Source of the DNA: Flavobacteriales bacterium
Lineage (GTDB): Bacteria > Bacteroidota > Bacteroidia > Flavobacteriales_D > Sanyastnellaceae
Direction: 5' to 3'
Length of the DNA: 64,000 nucleotides
Assembly: GCA_027491075.1 (NCBI GenBank)
Contig: JAIXWX010000002.1
Coordinates: 62,001 to 126,000, forward strand
Shown here: positions 1 to 8,542 of the stretch, piece by piece
Layout of the letters: each line of letters opens with the position of its first letter
Numbering within the stretch: the first letter of the stretch is position 1
Position numbers and translations under genes: made by a program
The notes under the pieces: model-generated
Database searches by the model: none
What the model saw: the letters and a program-made list of their open reading frames with translations, nothing else
What the model was told of the DNA's origin: nothing

Positions 1-324
1 CTCATTCCGCACTTTGGAGCTTCGGTTTCAGCTCAGATTCACGCGCTCGTGCATTGCGCCATCTTGCTTTGTGAGGTGGCCCTTGTCATTCACTTTCATA
101 GAATCCGAGTGTTTGAGCTTTTTCGATCAGGTATTTCCTTTATGATTCTTTCTGCTTTAGCTATTTATTTTTTGAGAAATAATAGTATTGGGGCAATAAA
201 AGAACTGCACGTCTTGTTCAAAGGCGTTATTTTCCTGATGGTCTCTCTTTTTCTAACATTGATTACTGGTTTGATTAACATAAAAAATCTCCAGCTTCTA
301 TTTTCTAGAAAAAGTAATTTATAA
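1..324 (+). CDS. C-terminal end of a polysaccharide flippase-like membrane protein (partial)
   Basis: The reading frame is open at the left edge, so only the last ~107 residues are present and the true start lies outside the window. The visible part begins LIPHFGASVSAQIHALVHCA and holds about three hydrophobic segments, then a short basic tail (SRKSNL). The phrase IPHFGASVSAQIHAL resembles the loop and helix of MATE/Wzx-type flippases, usually written as IP.yG..GAa.a. The next two genes are Wzz-like and an O-antigen ligase/polymerase, which fits a flippase moving lipid-linked repeat units across the inner membrane. The family call is inference from a fragment plus context. Confidence 0.6.
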   Translation, partial: LIPHFGASVSAQIHALVHCAILLCEVALVIHFHRIRVFELFRSGISFMILSALAIYFLRNNSIGAIKELHVLFKGVIFLMVSLFLTLITGLINIKNLQLLFSRKSNL

Positions 325-327
325 GAC

Positions 328-335
328 TACCTTTG
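328..335 (+). promoter_or_regulatory. Candidate -7 promoter element TACCTTTG
   Basis: A perfect match to the Bacteroidota -7 consensus TAnnTTTG, followed by CACC, lies 20 bp before the Wzz-like ATG. The same string TACCTTTGCACC occurs before the dihydrouridine synthase gene at 50131. No clear -33 TTTG is seen. The Wzz gene may have its own promoter although it follows the flippase by only 30 bp. Confidence 0.4.
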
Positions 336-354
336 CACCAAATTCCGATAGGAT

Positions 355-1371
355 ATGACCTCTTTAAACAATGATAATCAATTAGAATCTCCGAACCTAC
401 TTATCATCTTATTTAAGTGGCGCAAATCAATCATTCTGGTTGTTGGAGCTTCTATCATAATTTCTGCTGCTGCATCTTTCCTAATAACCCCGCTGTATAA
501 AAGCACCGTAGTGCTTTTTGCGGCAAAATCCTATTCCGTTGGACAGCAAATCCACGAAAGTGCCAATAAAGATGTTTTCGAGTTGGGAAATGAAGAGGAC
601 AATGAACGCCTTATGCAGTTGCTAGTTTCTGATCAACTAAGAAATAAATTAGTAGATAAAGAAAATCTTTGGGAACAATGGAAAATAGTAAAAGGGGGGG
701 CAGGTTCTCAAGAAGCCATGAAACTACTTTTTGCAGAAAGAGTGAATGTTGAAGCTACGAAGTTTGGTTCTGTAGAAGTATCGGTGATGGATGAGGATCC
801 CATTAGAGCTGCAAGAATAGCGAATGAAGTCGCTGCCCTTGCAGATACTATAAGCATTCAAATGAGACAAGAAAGAGCAAGAGAAACGCTACGATTAGCA
901 CAGTTATCCTTAGATTCTGTTGAGGTAGATATCAAAAGACTAGAAGATTCCTTGCATGTCATTCAAAGCATGGGAATATACAGCTACCACGGTCAGGTAA
1001 TTGCTCTTAGCGAAATGTACGGAAGGGCCATTGCAATGGGCTATCCTGATAGAGCGGCTACCATTAAAAAAGACTTGGATCGAATCTCCGAATACGGTGC
1101 AATTTATAAGTCAATTGATGATCAAATAAACATTGCAAGAGGTAAAGAAACACATTTGAAAAAGCGAAAAGAACTTTTTCAATCAGATGCTGAAGCAAGC
1201 TTACCAGTGAAATACGTTGTCGATTACGCTCAACCCGCAGACAAAAAAGCATACCCAGTTAGATGGTTCATTGTTGCTGTCGCAGCGATATCATCTTTTG
1301 TTTTTGTGGTGGCTTTCGTATTGATTTGGGATACTTTCAAACGACTCAAGGCGGAAGGTAAACTAGCGTGA
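355..1371 (+). CDS. Wzz-like polysaccharide chain-length determinant / co-polymerase
   Basis: This 338-residue inner-membrane protein has the Wzz topology: a transmembrane helix near residues 24-46 (WRKSIILVVGASIIISAAAS), a long periplasmic domain, and a second helix near 303-325 preceded by a proline-containing stretch (QPADKKAYPVRW). Residues ~175-215 are charged and heptad-like, as expected for the family's coiled coil. Wzz proteins set the chain length of O-antigen or related polysaccharides made by a Wzy polymerase. There is no cytoplasmic tyrosine kinase domain, so it is the PCP-1 type rather than Wzc. The next gene starts inside its stop codon (overlap GTGA), which implies translational coupling. 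A run of seven G at 694-700 lies in the coding sequence, in frame. Confidence 0.85.
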   Translation: MTSLNNDNQLESPNLLIILFKWRKSIILVVGASIIISAAASFLITPLYKSTVVLFAAKSYSVGQQIHESANKDVFELGNEEDNERLMQLLVSDQLRNKLVDKENLWEQWKIVKGGAGSQEAMKLLFAERVNVEATKFGSVEVSVMDEDPIRAARIANEVAALADTISIQMRQERARETLRLAQLSLDSVEVDIKRLEDSLHVIQSMGIYSYHGQVIALSEMYGRAIAMGYPDRAATIKKDLDRISEYGAIYKSIDDQINIARGKETHLKKRKELFQSDAEASLPVKYVVDYAQPADKKAYPVRWFIVAVAAISSFVFVVAFVLIWDTFKRLKAEGKLA

Positions 1372-2795
1372 GAACTTGGAGTTTAGATAGATGGCTGTTA
1401 TTGGGATCTGGTTTATACCTTCTCCTTTTATCTATTGCAATTTCGTTTGACTTTATTTATTTGGCTTTATTACCTCTGGTCGCCTTAATTATTTGGGCAG
1501 CATTTTTCAAAGTAGAGTTTGTATTTTTCCTCATCGTTTTTTTCACCCCACTTTCTATTAATTTAGAAAAACTCTCGCTCGGAGGATTGGGCGTTGCACT
1601 GCCCACTGAGCCTTTACTCGCGGGAATGATGGTCATTTTCATTTTCAAGGTGCTTAGTGGTAAAAGCATCGACAGAGAAATATACAAGCATCCCTTGTCC
1701 ATTTTTCTGTATTTCTATCTAAGCTGGATTCTCATAACGACTGTAGCCAGTGAAAATCCATTGGTCTCATTCAAGTTTTTATTGAGCAGACTCTGGTTCA
1801 TCACTGTCATGTTTTTTATTGCCACGCAGATTTTTCGGAATCCTGACAACATTAAAAAATACTTCATTCTTTATATCATTCCGCTTAGCGCTGTGGTCGT
1901 TTATACTGTTTTCAGACACTCTCAATTTGGCTTTGATAAAGAAAGCGCTCATTGGGTGATGGAACCCATTTTCAAAGATCACACCAGTTATGGCGCTGTG
2001 CTCGCAATGTATCTGCCTGCTTCTCTAGGGCTCCTTTTCATTAGAAAAATCAGCTTTTCTTGGAAAATCATTCTGCTTGTTCTGTTCGTCGTACTCTGCG
2101 TAGGAACAGTACTATCCTACACCAGAGCTGCATGGGTTTCGCTGGTGGGAGCGCTTGCCGTTCTAATGGTTCTTCAAACAAAAATTCGTTTTGTCCCTCT
2201 ATTAATGACGGTCCTTGTTCTGGGTGTTTTTGTAAGTCTAAACTGGACAAACATCTCGATGGCATTAGAAAAAAACGAAGCCCAGAGCTCCGATAAACTT
2301 GATGAGCACGTTTCTTCCATCTCTAATGTTTCTTCGGATGCCTCAAATCTCGAGCGACTAAATCGTTGGAATTGCGCCTTAGAAATGTTTAAAGAAAAAC
2401 CCATTCTCGGCTGGGGGCCTGGTACTTACCAATTTTATTACGCACCGTTTCAAAGCTCTTCTGACCTCACTATCATTAGCACCAAAGAAGGCGATGGCGG
2501 GAATGCTCACTCGGAGTATTTAGGGCCATTAAGCGAGCAAGGAGTTTTTGGAATGCTCCTTTTCGTAATCCTATTGCTCATGGTTTGTTATTTTGGTTTC
2601 AAACTGCATTATTCAAAAATCCAGTTTGAATTAAAGATATACGCAACGGTTGCTTTTCTAGGTTTGATTACCTACTTCATACACGGAGTGCTGAATAACT
2701 ACTTAGACTTAGACAAGGCATCCATTCCATTTTGGGGCTTCATCGCCATTCTGGTCGCTATTGATTTATCTGCATCAAAAAAAGCGACAGCTTAG
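1368..2795 (+). CDS. O-antigen ligase / polymerase family membrane protein (Wzy_C)
   Basis: This 475-residue protein has about eleven hydrophobic segments. Near residues 340-395 it carries the family signature in a periplasmic loop: NRWNCALEMFKEKPILGWGP followed by a GGNAHSEYL segment. This resembles WaaL/Wzy ligases and polymerases, whose loop arginine and histidine are catalytically important (family knowledge). It would either polymerise repeat units or ligate the glycan to lipid A core or a protein; sequence alone does not decide. The start is GTG at 1368, overlapping the Wzz-like stop. The 3' end overlaps the convergent phosphatase gene by 21 bp. It closes the polysaccharide group in this window. 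Confidence 0.82.
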   Translation: MRTWSLDRWLLLGSGLYLLLLSIAISFDFIYLALLPLVALIIWAAFFKVEFVFFLIVFFTPLSINLEKLSLGGLGVALPTEPLLAGMMVIFIFKVLSGKSIDREIYKHPLSIFLYFYLSWILITTVASENPLVSFKFLLSRLWFITVMFFIATQIFRNPDNIKKYFILYIIPLSAVVVYTVFRHSQFGFDKESAHWVMEPIFKDHTSYGAVLAMYLPASLGLLFIRKISFSWKIILLVLFVVLCVGTVLSYTRAAWVSLVGALAVLMVLQTKIRFVPLLMTVLVLGVFVSLNWTNISMALEKNEAQSSDKLDEHVSSISNVSSDASNLERLNRWNCALEMFKEKPILGWGPGTYQFYYAPFQSSSDLTIISTKEGDGGNAHSEYLGPLSEQGVFGMLLFVILLLMVCYFGFKLHYSKIQFELKIYATVAFLGLITYFIHGVLNNYLDLDKASIPFWGFIAILVAIDLSASKKATA

Positions 2796-3992
2796 AATCG
2801 CCAAGTCATCGATATAAGGCATATCTCCCTTGAAGTCATTTACCGCATCTACAAGACTGCGATTAAGAGCGCTGATAGAATCATTCTTCCCTGCCAATAC
2901 AAGTTGTTCTAGCTGCTCGATTCCGAACTCTTGTGAAACACTGTTCTCTACCTCTACTAATCCATCAGTATAGCATACAACCACACTGTTTTCTTGAAGA
3001 TGAACCAATCCTTGATCGATTTTTGGAATCTCCTCAAACATACCCAATCCTATGCAGCCATGTTTCAACAATTGCGTGTATCCACTTGGATCTGCTAGTA
3101 CAGGTGGGTTATGCCCACAGTTAATGTAATTAAGTATGCGTGTTTTCTTATTGTAGGTGGCTAAAAACAAGGTGATATATTTTTCACCCATGGCGCTGAT
3201 CATTACTCGATCGTTTAACTCCAAAACTATTTCTTTGAGGCTTGCTTTTTTGTAAGAAAAAATACTCCTTAAATAGGCTTGAAAATTGGCCATCAAGAAG
3301 GCAGCGCTTACCCCTTTTCCTGAAACATCCGCCATGCAGAACATAACCTCTTCGTCATTGAGTTCAAGAAAATCATAGTAATCTCCACCTACTTGCTGAT
3401 GCGCTTTATAAAAAGCTCCTACTTCGAATTCTTTGGTCTTAGGTAGTTCTTGAGGCAATAATATCGCCTGCATTTCAGCAGCAAGTTCCAATTCCTTTTT
3501 TACGCGTTCTTGGCGCAGTCGCTCTAGTGCAAGTTTGCGATTCTCAATGGCCACGACGAGCACATTGGTGAGTGTTTCTATAAAACGCATGTGCTTCACT
3601 ACAGGGCTCATGCGCACTTCTTGTTCTCCGGCATCACCAACTAGTAAGTAAGCGATAGGCCTTCCATCCTGCTGCACGGGAATAACCATATCAAATGACT
3701 CTTCCCTACCTTGAACAAAGGAAATGCTATCTCTTTGAAAAAACGCTTCATCCGAAATTTGCTCCAACACCACATCACTCACTCCATACTTCCACAAACA
3801 CGTCCATTGCTCTCCGCGCGTATAGAGTACTAGTTTCTCTATGTTCAAATCGTTTCGAAGTACAGACTCGTATTCTTTTAGAAGTTCTTCCACAGGCAGG
3901 TTTGCATTGATAGCCTTGGTGATTTCCAGCAAGGCATTCAATTTAAACTCGCGTTGTTTTATTTTAGCGGTAAGTCTGTTGAATTCGGGCAT
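2775..3992 (-). CDS. GAF-like / SpoIIE-type serine phosphatase (RsbU-like)
   Basis: About 405 residues. The N-terminal ~160 residues look like a GAF-type sensor domain, followed by a charged helix (KLALERLRQERVKKELELAA) and a PP2C-like SpoIIE domain. Metal-binding acidic motifs are visible: GGDYYDFLEL, MADVSGKGVSAAFLM, CYTDGLVEV and the terminal DDLAILSCRF. Such proteins dephosphorylate anti-sigma-factor antagonists in partner-switching pathways; no partner gene is present here. It is probably cytoplasmic and soluble. ATG at 3992 lies 10 bp after the LpxD-like stop; a GTG at 4010 overlapping that stop is an alternative start. It is cotranscribed with the LpxD paralogue. The 3' end overlaps the convergent ligase gene. 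Confidence 0.85.
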   Translation of the reverse strand: MPEFNRLTAKIKQREFKLNALLEITKAINANLPVEELLKEYESVLRNDLNIEKLVLYTRGEQWTCLWKYGVSDVVLEQISDEAFFQRDSISFVQGREESFDMVIPVQQDGRPIAYLLVGDAGEQEVRMSPVVKHMRFIETLTNVLVVAIENRKLALERLRQERVKKELELAAEMQAILLPQELPKTKEFEVGAFYKAHQQVGGDYYDFLELNDEEVMFCMADVSGKGVSAAFLMANFQAYLRSIFSYKKASLKEIVLELNDRVMISAMGEKYITLFLATYNKKTRILNYINCGHNPPVLADPSGYTQLLKHGCIGLGMFEEIPKIDQGLVHLQENSVVVCYTDGLVEVENSVSQEFGIEQLEQLVLAGKNDSISALNRSLVDAVNDFKGDMPYIDDLAILSCRFF

Positions 3993-4002
3993 AGCAATGC
4001 AA

Positions 4003-4935
4003 TTATACACCTAGTTTTTCAACGATCTCTGGGAGTTTACGAATAAGTGCCAATTCTCTATACTTGGTGCGGACCTCTTCAGCAGGCGACCCGAAATAAG
4101 TCTTTCCTCCTTCCAAATCTTTGGTGATGCCGCTCTGACCCAAAACTACCGCCCCCTTGCCAATAACTACGTCAGATGGAACACCTACTTGTCCCCAAAG
4201 GATGACTTGATCTTCAATAACCACACAGCCCGCGATCCCGACTTGCGCAGCAAACAGACAATTTTGACCTATTACCGTATCATGACCAATGTGTACATGA
4301 TTATCGATTTTTGTGCCTTTGCCAATCGTGGTATCCGCAGTAAGCCCGCGATCAATGGTGCAACCTGCTCCAATTTCTACATCATCTGCAATGGATACAT
4401 ATCCACAAGTATGCATTTTCTCACGTCCTGTGGGTCGGCTTTTATAATAAAATGCGTCTCCCCCAATCACTGTGTTGGCATGAATGATACAGTTGTTTCC
4501 AATCACGGTGTTTTCGTACAACACTACACCAGGGTGGATAATACAGTTGGAGCCGATCTTGCAATTTTTTCCTATGACCACGGAAGAGTGAATATGCGTA
4601 TTATCCCCTATTTGTGTTTCATCGCTCACGTATTTTGTAGACATTTCCCATGGTGCGAATTTTCTCAAAAGAAAATTGAAGTCGCGGCACGGATCCTCAG
4701 AAAAAAGAAGTGCTTTTCCTTGTGGGCATTCGACCTTTTGATTGATCAGGATGGTTGTTGCAGCACTTTTTAGTGCTTTTTCATAATACTTAGGATGATC
4801 AACGAATACAATATCTCCAGGCGTCACCTTGTGTATCTCATTTATCCCAAGCACTGGAAACTGGGCATCTCCTTCATAGCTCGCGCCGATCATTTCGGCT
4901 ACTGATGAAAGCGTTTGAGGAGGATTAAATTTCAT
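4003..4935 (-). CDS. LpxD-like UDP-3-O-acylglucosamine N-acyltransferase paralogue
   Basis: 310 residues. An N-terminal LpxD-type domain (about 1-100) is followed by a left-handed beta-helix of hexapeptide repeats (about 105-270), for example IGDNTHIHSSVVIGKNCKIG. The sequence DNHVHIGHDTVIG places a histidine where LpxD has its catalytic base. LpxD adds the N-linked acyl chain in lipid A synthesis. The gene does not sit with lpxC, fabZ or lpxA but behind efp, an arrangement I recall from flavobacteria for a second, shorter LpxD homologue, so its exact acyl acceptor is uncertain. It lies 84 bp downstream of efp, past a terminator hairpin, and continues directly into the phosphatase gene. Confidence 0.8.
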   Translation of the reverse strand: MKFNPPQTLSSVAEMIGASYEGDAQFPVLGINEIHKVTPGDIVFVDHPKYYEKALKSAATTILINQKVECPQGKALLFSEDPCRDFNFLLRKFAPWEMSTKYVSDETQIGDNTHIHSSVVIGKNCKIGSNCIIHPGVVLYENTVIGNNCIIHANTVIGGDAFYYKSRPTGREKMHTCGYVSIADDVEIGAGCTIDRGLTADTTIGKGTKIDNHVHIGHDTVIGQNCLFAAQVGIAGCVVIEDQVILWGQVGVPSDVVIGKGAVVLGQSGITKDLEGGKTYFGSPAEEVRTKYRELALIRKLPEIVEKLGV

Positions 4936-4967
4936 GCTTTTTTGTGTATTAGAAGTAGTTTTAAAAA

Positions 4968-4998
4968 AAAGGCTTTCTCAAATGTAGAGAAAGCCTTT
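4968..4998 (-). terminator. Rho-independent terminator after efp
   Basis: A perfect 12-bp inverted repeat (AAAGGCTTTCTC, 7-nt loop, GAGAAAGCCTTT) is followed on the minus strand by a run of T. It lies between the efp stop and the LpxD-like start, so it should limit read-through from efp into the LpxD-like and phosphatase genes. Confidence 0.8.
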
Positions 4999-5019
4999 GT
5001 GTATCTTACTTGAAATAGA

Positions 5020-5589
5020 TTATTTCTTGATACGCTCGTGATAGTGACCTGTGGTAGTATCCACTTTCACCCAATCCGATTCATTGATGAAAAGTGGTAC
5101 GCGAATTTCGACTCCACAATCCAACTTTGCTGGTTTCATGGCATTCGTTGCAGTATCGCCCTTTATCCCTGGCTCTGTATATACAATTTGGCACTCTATA
5201 AAATTGGGTAAATCGCAAGAAAGAGGAGCTTCATCTTCCGTATTGAAAAGAACAATGCACTTCATTCCTTCTTTCAAAAACTCAGGTGCACTGATCATCG
5301 CCTCTGCAATAGAGATTTGCTCAAAGTCTTCAAGATTCATGAAGTTGTACCCTTCTTCATCTTTGTAAAGAAACTGGTATTCCCTGGTTTCAATACGCAC
5401 CACATCGATTTTCACTCCAGAGTTGAAGGTATGATCTACAATTTTTCCATTATTGAGGTTTTTTAATTTGGTTCTCACGAAAGCTGGACCCTTTCCAGGT
5501 TTAACGTGGAGAAATTCCATAACCTTCCATATATGGGTGTCCATTTTAAAACAGAGTCCATTCGAGATATCCGCGGTAGTGGTTGCCAT
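5020..5589 (-). CDS. efp: Elongation factor P
   Basis: 189 residues, the usual EF-P length, with KOW-like and two OB domains. It relieves ribosome stalling at consecutive prolines. The N-terminal loop reads FLHVKPGKGPAFVRTK, with a lysine (residue 33) at the tip position that is post-translationally modified in many bacteria. The C-terminal signature is recognisable in GVEIRVPLFINESDWVKVDT and GHYHERIKK. It appears to be transcribed alone: a promoter-like element lies just upstream and hairpin terminators sit on both sides. ATG at 5589 is the only sensible start. Confidence 0.97.
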   Translation of the reverse strand: MATTTADISNGLCFKMDTHIWKVMEFLHVKPGKGPAFVRTKLKNLNNGKIVDHTFNSGVKIDVVRIETREYQFLYKDEEGYNFMNLEDFEQISIAEAMISAPEFLKEGMKCIVLFNTEDEAPLSCDLPNFIECQIVYTEPGIKGDTATNAMKPAKLDCGVEIRVPLFINESDWVKVDTTTGHYHERIKK

Positions 5590-5608
5590 TTTAATTGAAT
5601 TTGGGGCG

Positions 5609-5616
5609 CGAAGATA
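5609..5616 (-). promoter_or_regulatory. Candidate -7 element of efp (TATCTTCG)
   Basis: Read on the minus strand this is TATCTTCG, one mismatch from TAnnTTTG, 19 bp before the efp start codon. Followed by C, like the other candidates in this window. Confidence 0.35.
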
Positions 5617-5638
5617 ATGAATACTTCATGAAATGAAA

Positions 5639-5677
5639 AATCCCTCTCGCCGAGCCAAAAGCTAGACGAGAGGGATT
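5639..5677 (-). terminator. Hairpin terminator after the T9SS protein gene
   Basis: Inverted repeat AATCCCTCTCG / CGAGAGGGATT with a 17-nt loop, followed on the minus strand by TTTTTCATTT. It separates the upstream T9SS gene from efp. Confidence 0.7.
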
Positions 5678-5697
5678 CTTAATGTTCAATAATTCGA

Positions 5698-7581
5698 TTA
5701 ACGAACTACGATTTCTTTTGTAACTACGCTAGAGCCAGCTACTAAAGATACGGTGTAAACACCAGCGCTGAAGTTCTCTACGTTGAACTCAACACGGTTG
5801 TTACCGTTTGGAAGTGTACCAAACTCTTTAGTGCTTACTACACGTCCTGTGATATCACGAACGATTGTAGATACTTTATTGCTGTTTGCAAGGTTGAAAG
5901 TAATGGTAGCATTGTCAACAACTGGGTTAGGGAAGATATTCGCCTCAGCGATGTCTCCAGCAGCCAATTCGTCAACACCGATTGTTACTTCACCAAGGAT
6001 CAAACGAACGCTTGGAGTGAAAGACCAACCCACATAGTTGTTTACAGCATCGTTGGTTCCGAAAGGACCATAACATACTGTTCCCAAGTCATCGTCATCA
6101 AGGTTAGACCAAATGAAAAGACGGTCTGTGCTTTCAAAACGAGTGATTTGAAGAATGTAAGACTTACCAGCCTCCAATGTTACCAATTCTTCGAACGCAA
6201 TAGGAGTGTAGATTCCATTATCTCCATCATCCATCATTTGAGCCGTAACGCTGAATTCAGCTGAAGAAGCTACTAGAGCAACGTCTTGAACGTTCGTCAA
6301 CACTTCGTAAAGGTTTGCTTGGCAAAGCACGCCTTCATCAGAACCGCTACCGATCAATACGTAAGCACCACCCGCTGTAGTTTCAGCGCTGATAGTGTAT
6401 AGGTTACCCATCGCTACTTCAAGGTCTTCGTTGAAACCACGCTGACTCAATGGATCGAAGTCATTGTTATGACCATAGATGATGTCAGTAACCTCTATGT
6501 TGTTTATACCCGTATTTCCTTCGTTGAAAGCGTCGTCTGGAAGGCTGTATGTAACTTCATAGTTGTTTGGATCCAATGGCAATTGGAAAGGTTCTGTCCA
6601 CAAAGTATCTGTAACACCCGCTGGGATGTTTTCAGTTACCACATAGTCATTACCATTGATGCTGATAGTAAGTGTAGCTGATTGGTCGATCGCACCGAAG
6701 TTAGAAACCTCAGCACCGAAAGAAACCTCAGAGTTTTCAGCTTCTACGATTGGAACCGCGTGATACTCATAAGCAGTTACAATTTGACCTACCCAAGTCT
6801 TACCAAGGGTCAAGTCGTTGTCTGGAGTTTGGAAGATTTCGATATCGTCCACCATCCAAGCATAACCCCAGTATCCCTTCCAACGGAAGCGCAACCAGAT
6901 CTGATCACCAGGAGCTGCAATCGCTTCAGAGATATTGAAAACCTTCAATGTTGGGTTGTTTACTGGATCTTGAGTTTGCATTTCAGGCCACAACTCATAA
7001 CGGTACGTGTTAGGAGTGTTATTATCGCTCACTTCATAAGTCGTTGGATCTGGCCAGGTAACACCGTCTGTAGAAATTTCTACGAGACAGTACTCATTGC
7101 CATCTGAAGAACCATTGTCCCACATACGGTATTGAGTGTAGAAACGCAAGCTAAGAGCAGTTTGACCAGTGATATCGATAGGCTGTGCTGATTGGAACCA
7201 GCAGTTTTCAACCCATACACCAGGAGCTTCACCACCAAAAGCATCAGAATCCACCATCATGAATCCGTTATCTGCAGTTGGAGACGCAATACCAGCGATA
7301 GAAGCAGGTCCGCTAGGTACCTCAGTACCACACTGGAAGTTGATACCATCGATGTACTGACCTAAACCAGCATCTGTGTTGGCATTCTGAATAATCCAAT
7401 CACTACAAGTTGAAAAGTCGTTAGACCAAATAGTGTTACGATCAGCGTTGTAGTCAGGAGTGCTGGCTACAGCGTTCTCACGAGGCATTTTCTTTCCGAT
7501 AGCGGCTGGGCTCATTTTGTATTGAGCAAAACCCGCTACAGAAGTACATACCGCAAGTGCAAGCAAGTAAATTTTCTTCAT
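5698..7581 (-). CDS. Secreted multidomain protein with T9SS sorting domain
   Basis: 627 residues when started at the ATG that gives a proper signal peptide (MKKIYLLALAVCTSVAGFAQ). A longer upstream frame is unlikely because it would include the promoter. Residues ~45-260 form a jelly-roll-like ectodomain (choice-of-anchor or MAM type) with many W, G and D residues. Middle repeats look like immunoglobulin-type beta sandwiches. The last ~75 residues are a type A T9SS sorting domain: IFPNPVVDNATITF, then VRDITGRVV, ending KEIVVR. T9SS cargo is exported through the outer membrane and the domain is cleaved, often with attachment to the cell surface. The function of the body is unknown. A good promoter lies upstream and a terminator downstream, so the gene is monocistronic. 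Confidence 0.85.
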   Translation of the reverse strand: MKKIYLLALAVCTSVAGFAQYKMSPAAIGKKMPRENAVASTPDYNADRNTIWSNDFSTCSDWIIQNANTDAGLGQYIDGINFQCGTEVPSGPASIAGIASPTADNGFMMVDSDAFGGEAPGVWVENCWFQSAQPIDITGQTALSLRFYTQYRMWDNGSSDGNEYCLVEISTDGVTWPDPTTYEVSDNNTPNTYRYELWPEMQTQDPVNNPTLKVFNISEAIAAPGDQIWLRFRWKGYWGYAWMVDDIEIFQTPDNDLTLGKTWVGQIVTAYEYHAVPIVEAENSEVSFGAEVSNFGAIDQSATLTISINGNDYVVTENIPAGVTDTLWTEPFQLPLDPNNYEVTYSLPDDAFNEGNTGINNIEVTDIIYGHNNDFDPLSQRGFNEDLEVAMGNLYTISAETTAGGAYVLIGSGSDEGVLCQANLYEVLTNVQDVALVASSAEFSVTAQMMDDGDNGIYTPIAFEELVTLEAGKSYILQITRFESTDRLFIWSNLDDDDLGTVCYGPFGTNDAVNNYVGWSFTPSVRLILGEVTIGVDELAAGDIAEANIFPNPVVDNATITFNLANSNKVSTIVRDITGRVVSTKEFGTLPNGNNRVEFNVENFSAGVYTVSLVAGSSVVTKEIVVR

Positions 7582-7624
7582 GTTTGTTATGGTTTTAAAA
7601 CGTAATAGGTTTTTTAAAAGTGGC

Positions 7625-7655
7625 CAAATATAAAAATTCCTGTTAGCCGTACAAC
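7625..7655 (-). promoter_or_regulatory. Promoter of the T9SS gene: GTTG-N19-TATATTTG
   Basis: On the minus strand GTTG (7655-7652) and TATATTTG (7632-7625) are separated by exactly 19 bp, matching the Bacteroidota primary-sigma promoter (-33 TTTG/TTG, -7 TAnnTTTG). The expected transcript starts about 35-40 nt before the ATG at 7581. Confidence 0.7.
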
Positions 7656-7717
7656 GGTCTAACATCAATTTTAGATAAAGAATCACTTTCAAAGGACCAA
7701 TACAAGAAACAATTCAG

Positions 7718-8533
7718 TTACCCTACTGCGGGTTGTTGGCCCTCTTTGCCCTTCTCTACCCTGCCAGCAACGTAAATGCTAATCTCATAAAGCAATAAAA
7801 TGGGGAGAGAAACTAGAATCTGACTGGTTACGTCAGGAGGGGTGATGATGGCGGCTACAATTAAGTTAACAACAAATGCGTGCCTTCGATACTTTTTCAA
7901 AAACGCAGCAGTAACCAAACCAATTTTCGCTAAGAAATATATAAGCACCGGTAACTGAAAAATCAATCCTGTTCCTAAAACTAAACTAGTCGTTAGCTTT
8001 AAATATGACAATACAGTTGAAGCAACTGCTACATCTGCGAACTGAAAATTCCCCAAAAACTGTATCGACAAAGGAGCCAAAACAAAGTATCCAAAAGCGA
8101 CACCGGTAAAGAATAGCAGAGAGACAAAAAACACCAATCCTCTCACCGCTGTGATTTCCTTTTTATTCAACCCTGGGCGAATAAATGACCATATTTGATA
8201 AATTACCCACGGGAATGCTACAACAATACCTCCCACAATACACACGAGTATATACGCCGAGAAATTTCCTCCCATCGTAGTGCTTTGGAGGGAAAAATTC
8301 ATCTCTTTAAAACAGAGTCTATCACCTAAACCCATCCACTCAGAGAATGCACACCACGCTCTGTAACTGACAAAATCAAGTCTGCGCGGTCCCATGATCA
8401 CCTCTTCTATCACAAATGTGTCGAAAGAAACAACCACTACAATTCCGACCACTACTCCAAGCACCGCAAAAAAAAGCCTTTTCCTCAGCTCCTCGAGATG
8501 TTCCAAAAACGACATGTCCTTGTTCTCACTCAT
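7718..8533 (-). CDS. tatC: Twin-arginine translocase subunit TatC
   Basis: 271 residues with six hydrophobic segments. The cytoplasmic N-terminus carries the hallmark FLEHLEELRKRLF. The loop AFPWVIYQIWSFIRPGLNKKE is the conserved region after TM2, and the late segment FVVNLIVAAIITPPDVTSQI matches TatC TM5-6. TatC recognises the twin-arginine signal and forms the receptor for folded-protein export in the inner membrane. No TatA/TatE gene is in the window. It sits 9 bp downstream of the kdsD-like gene, so the two are probably one operon. In Bacteroidota, tatC and the KpsF-type isomerase are commonly neighbours (recollection). Confidence 0.95.
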   Translation of the reverse strand: MSENKDMSFLEHLEELRKRLFFAVLGVVVGIVVVVSFDTFVIEEVIMGPRRLDFVSYRAWCAFSEWMGLGDRLCFKEMNFSLQSTTMGGNFSAYILVCIVGGIVVAFPWVIYQIWSFIRPGLNKKEITAVRGLVFFVSLLFFTGVAFGYFVLAPLSIQFLGNFQFADVAVASTVLSYLKLTTSLVLGTGLIFQLPVLIYFLAKIGLVTAAFLKKYRRHAFVVNLIVAAIITPPDVTSQILVSLPILLLYEISIYVAGRVEKGKEGQQPAVG

Positions 8534-8542
8534 AGCTTTTCC

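Noticed and set aside
4189-4773. Long plus-strand ORF (194 codons) inside the LpxD-like gene
   Set aside because: Antisense shadow of a recognised hexapeptide-repeat protein; no start context or homology.
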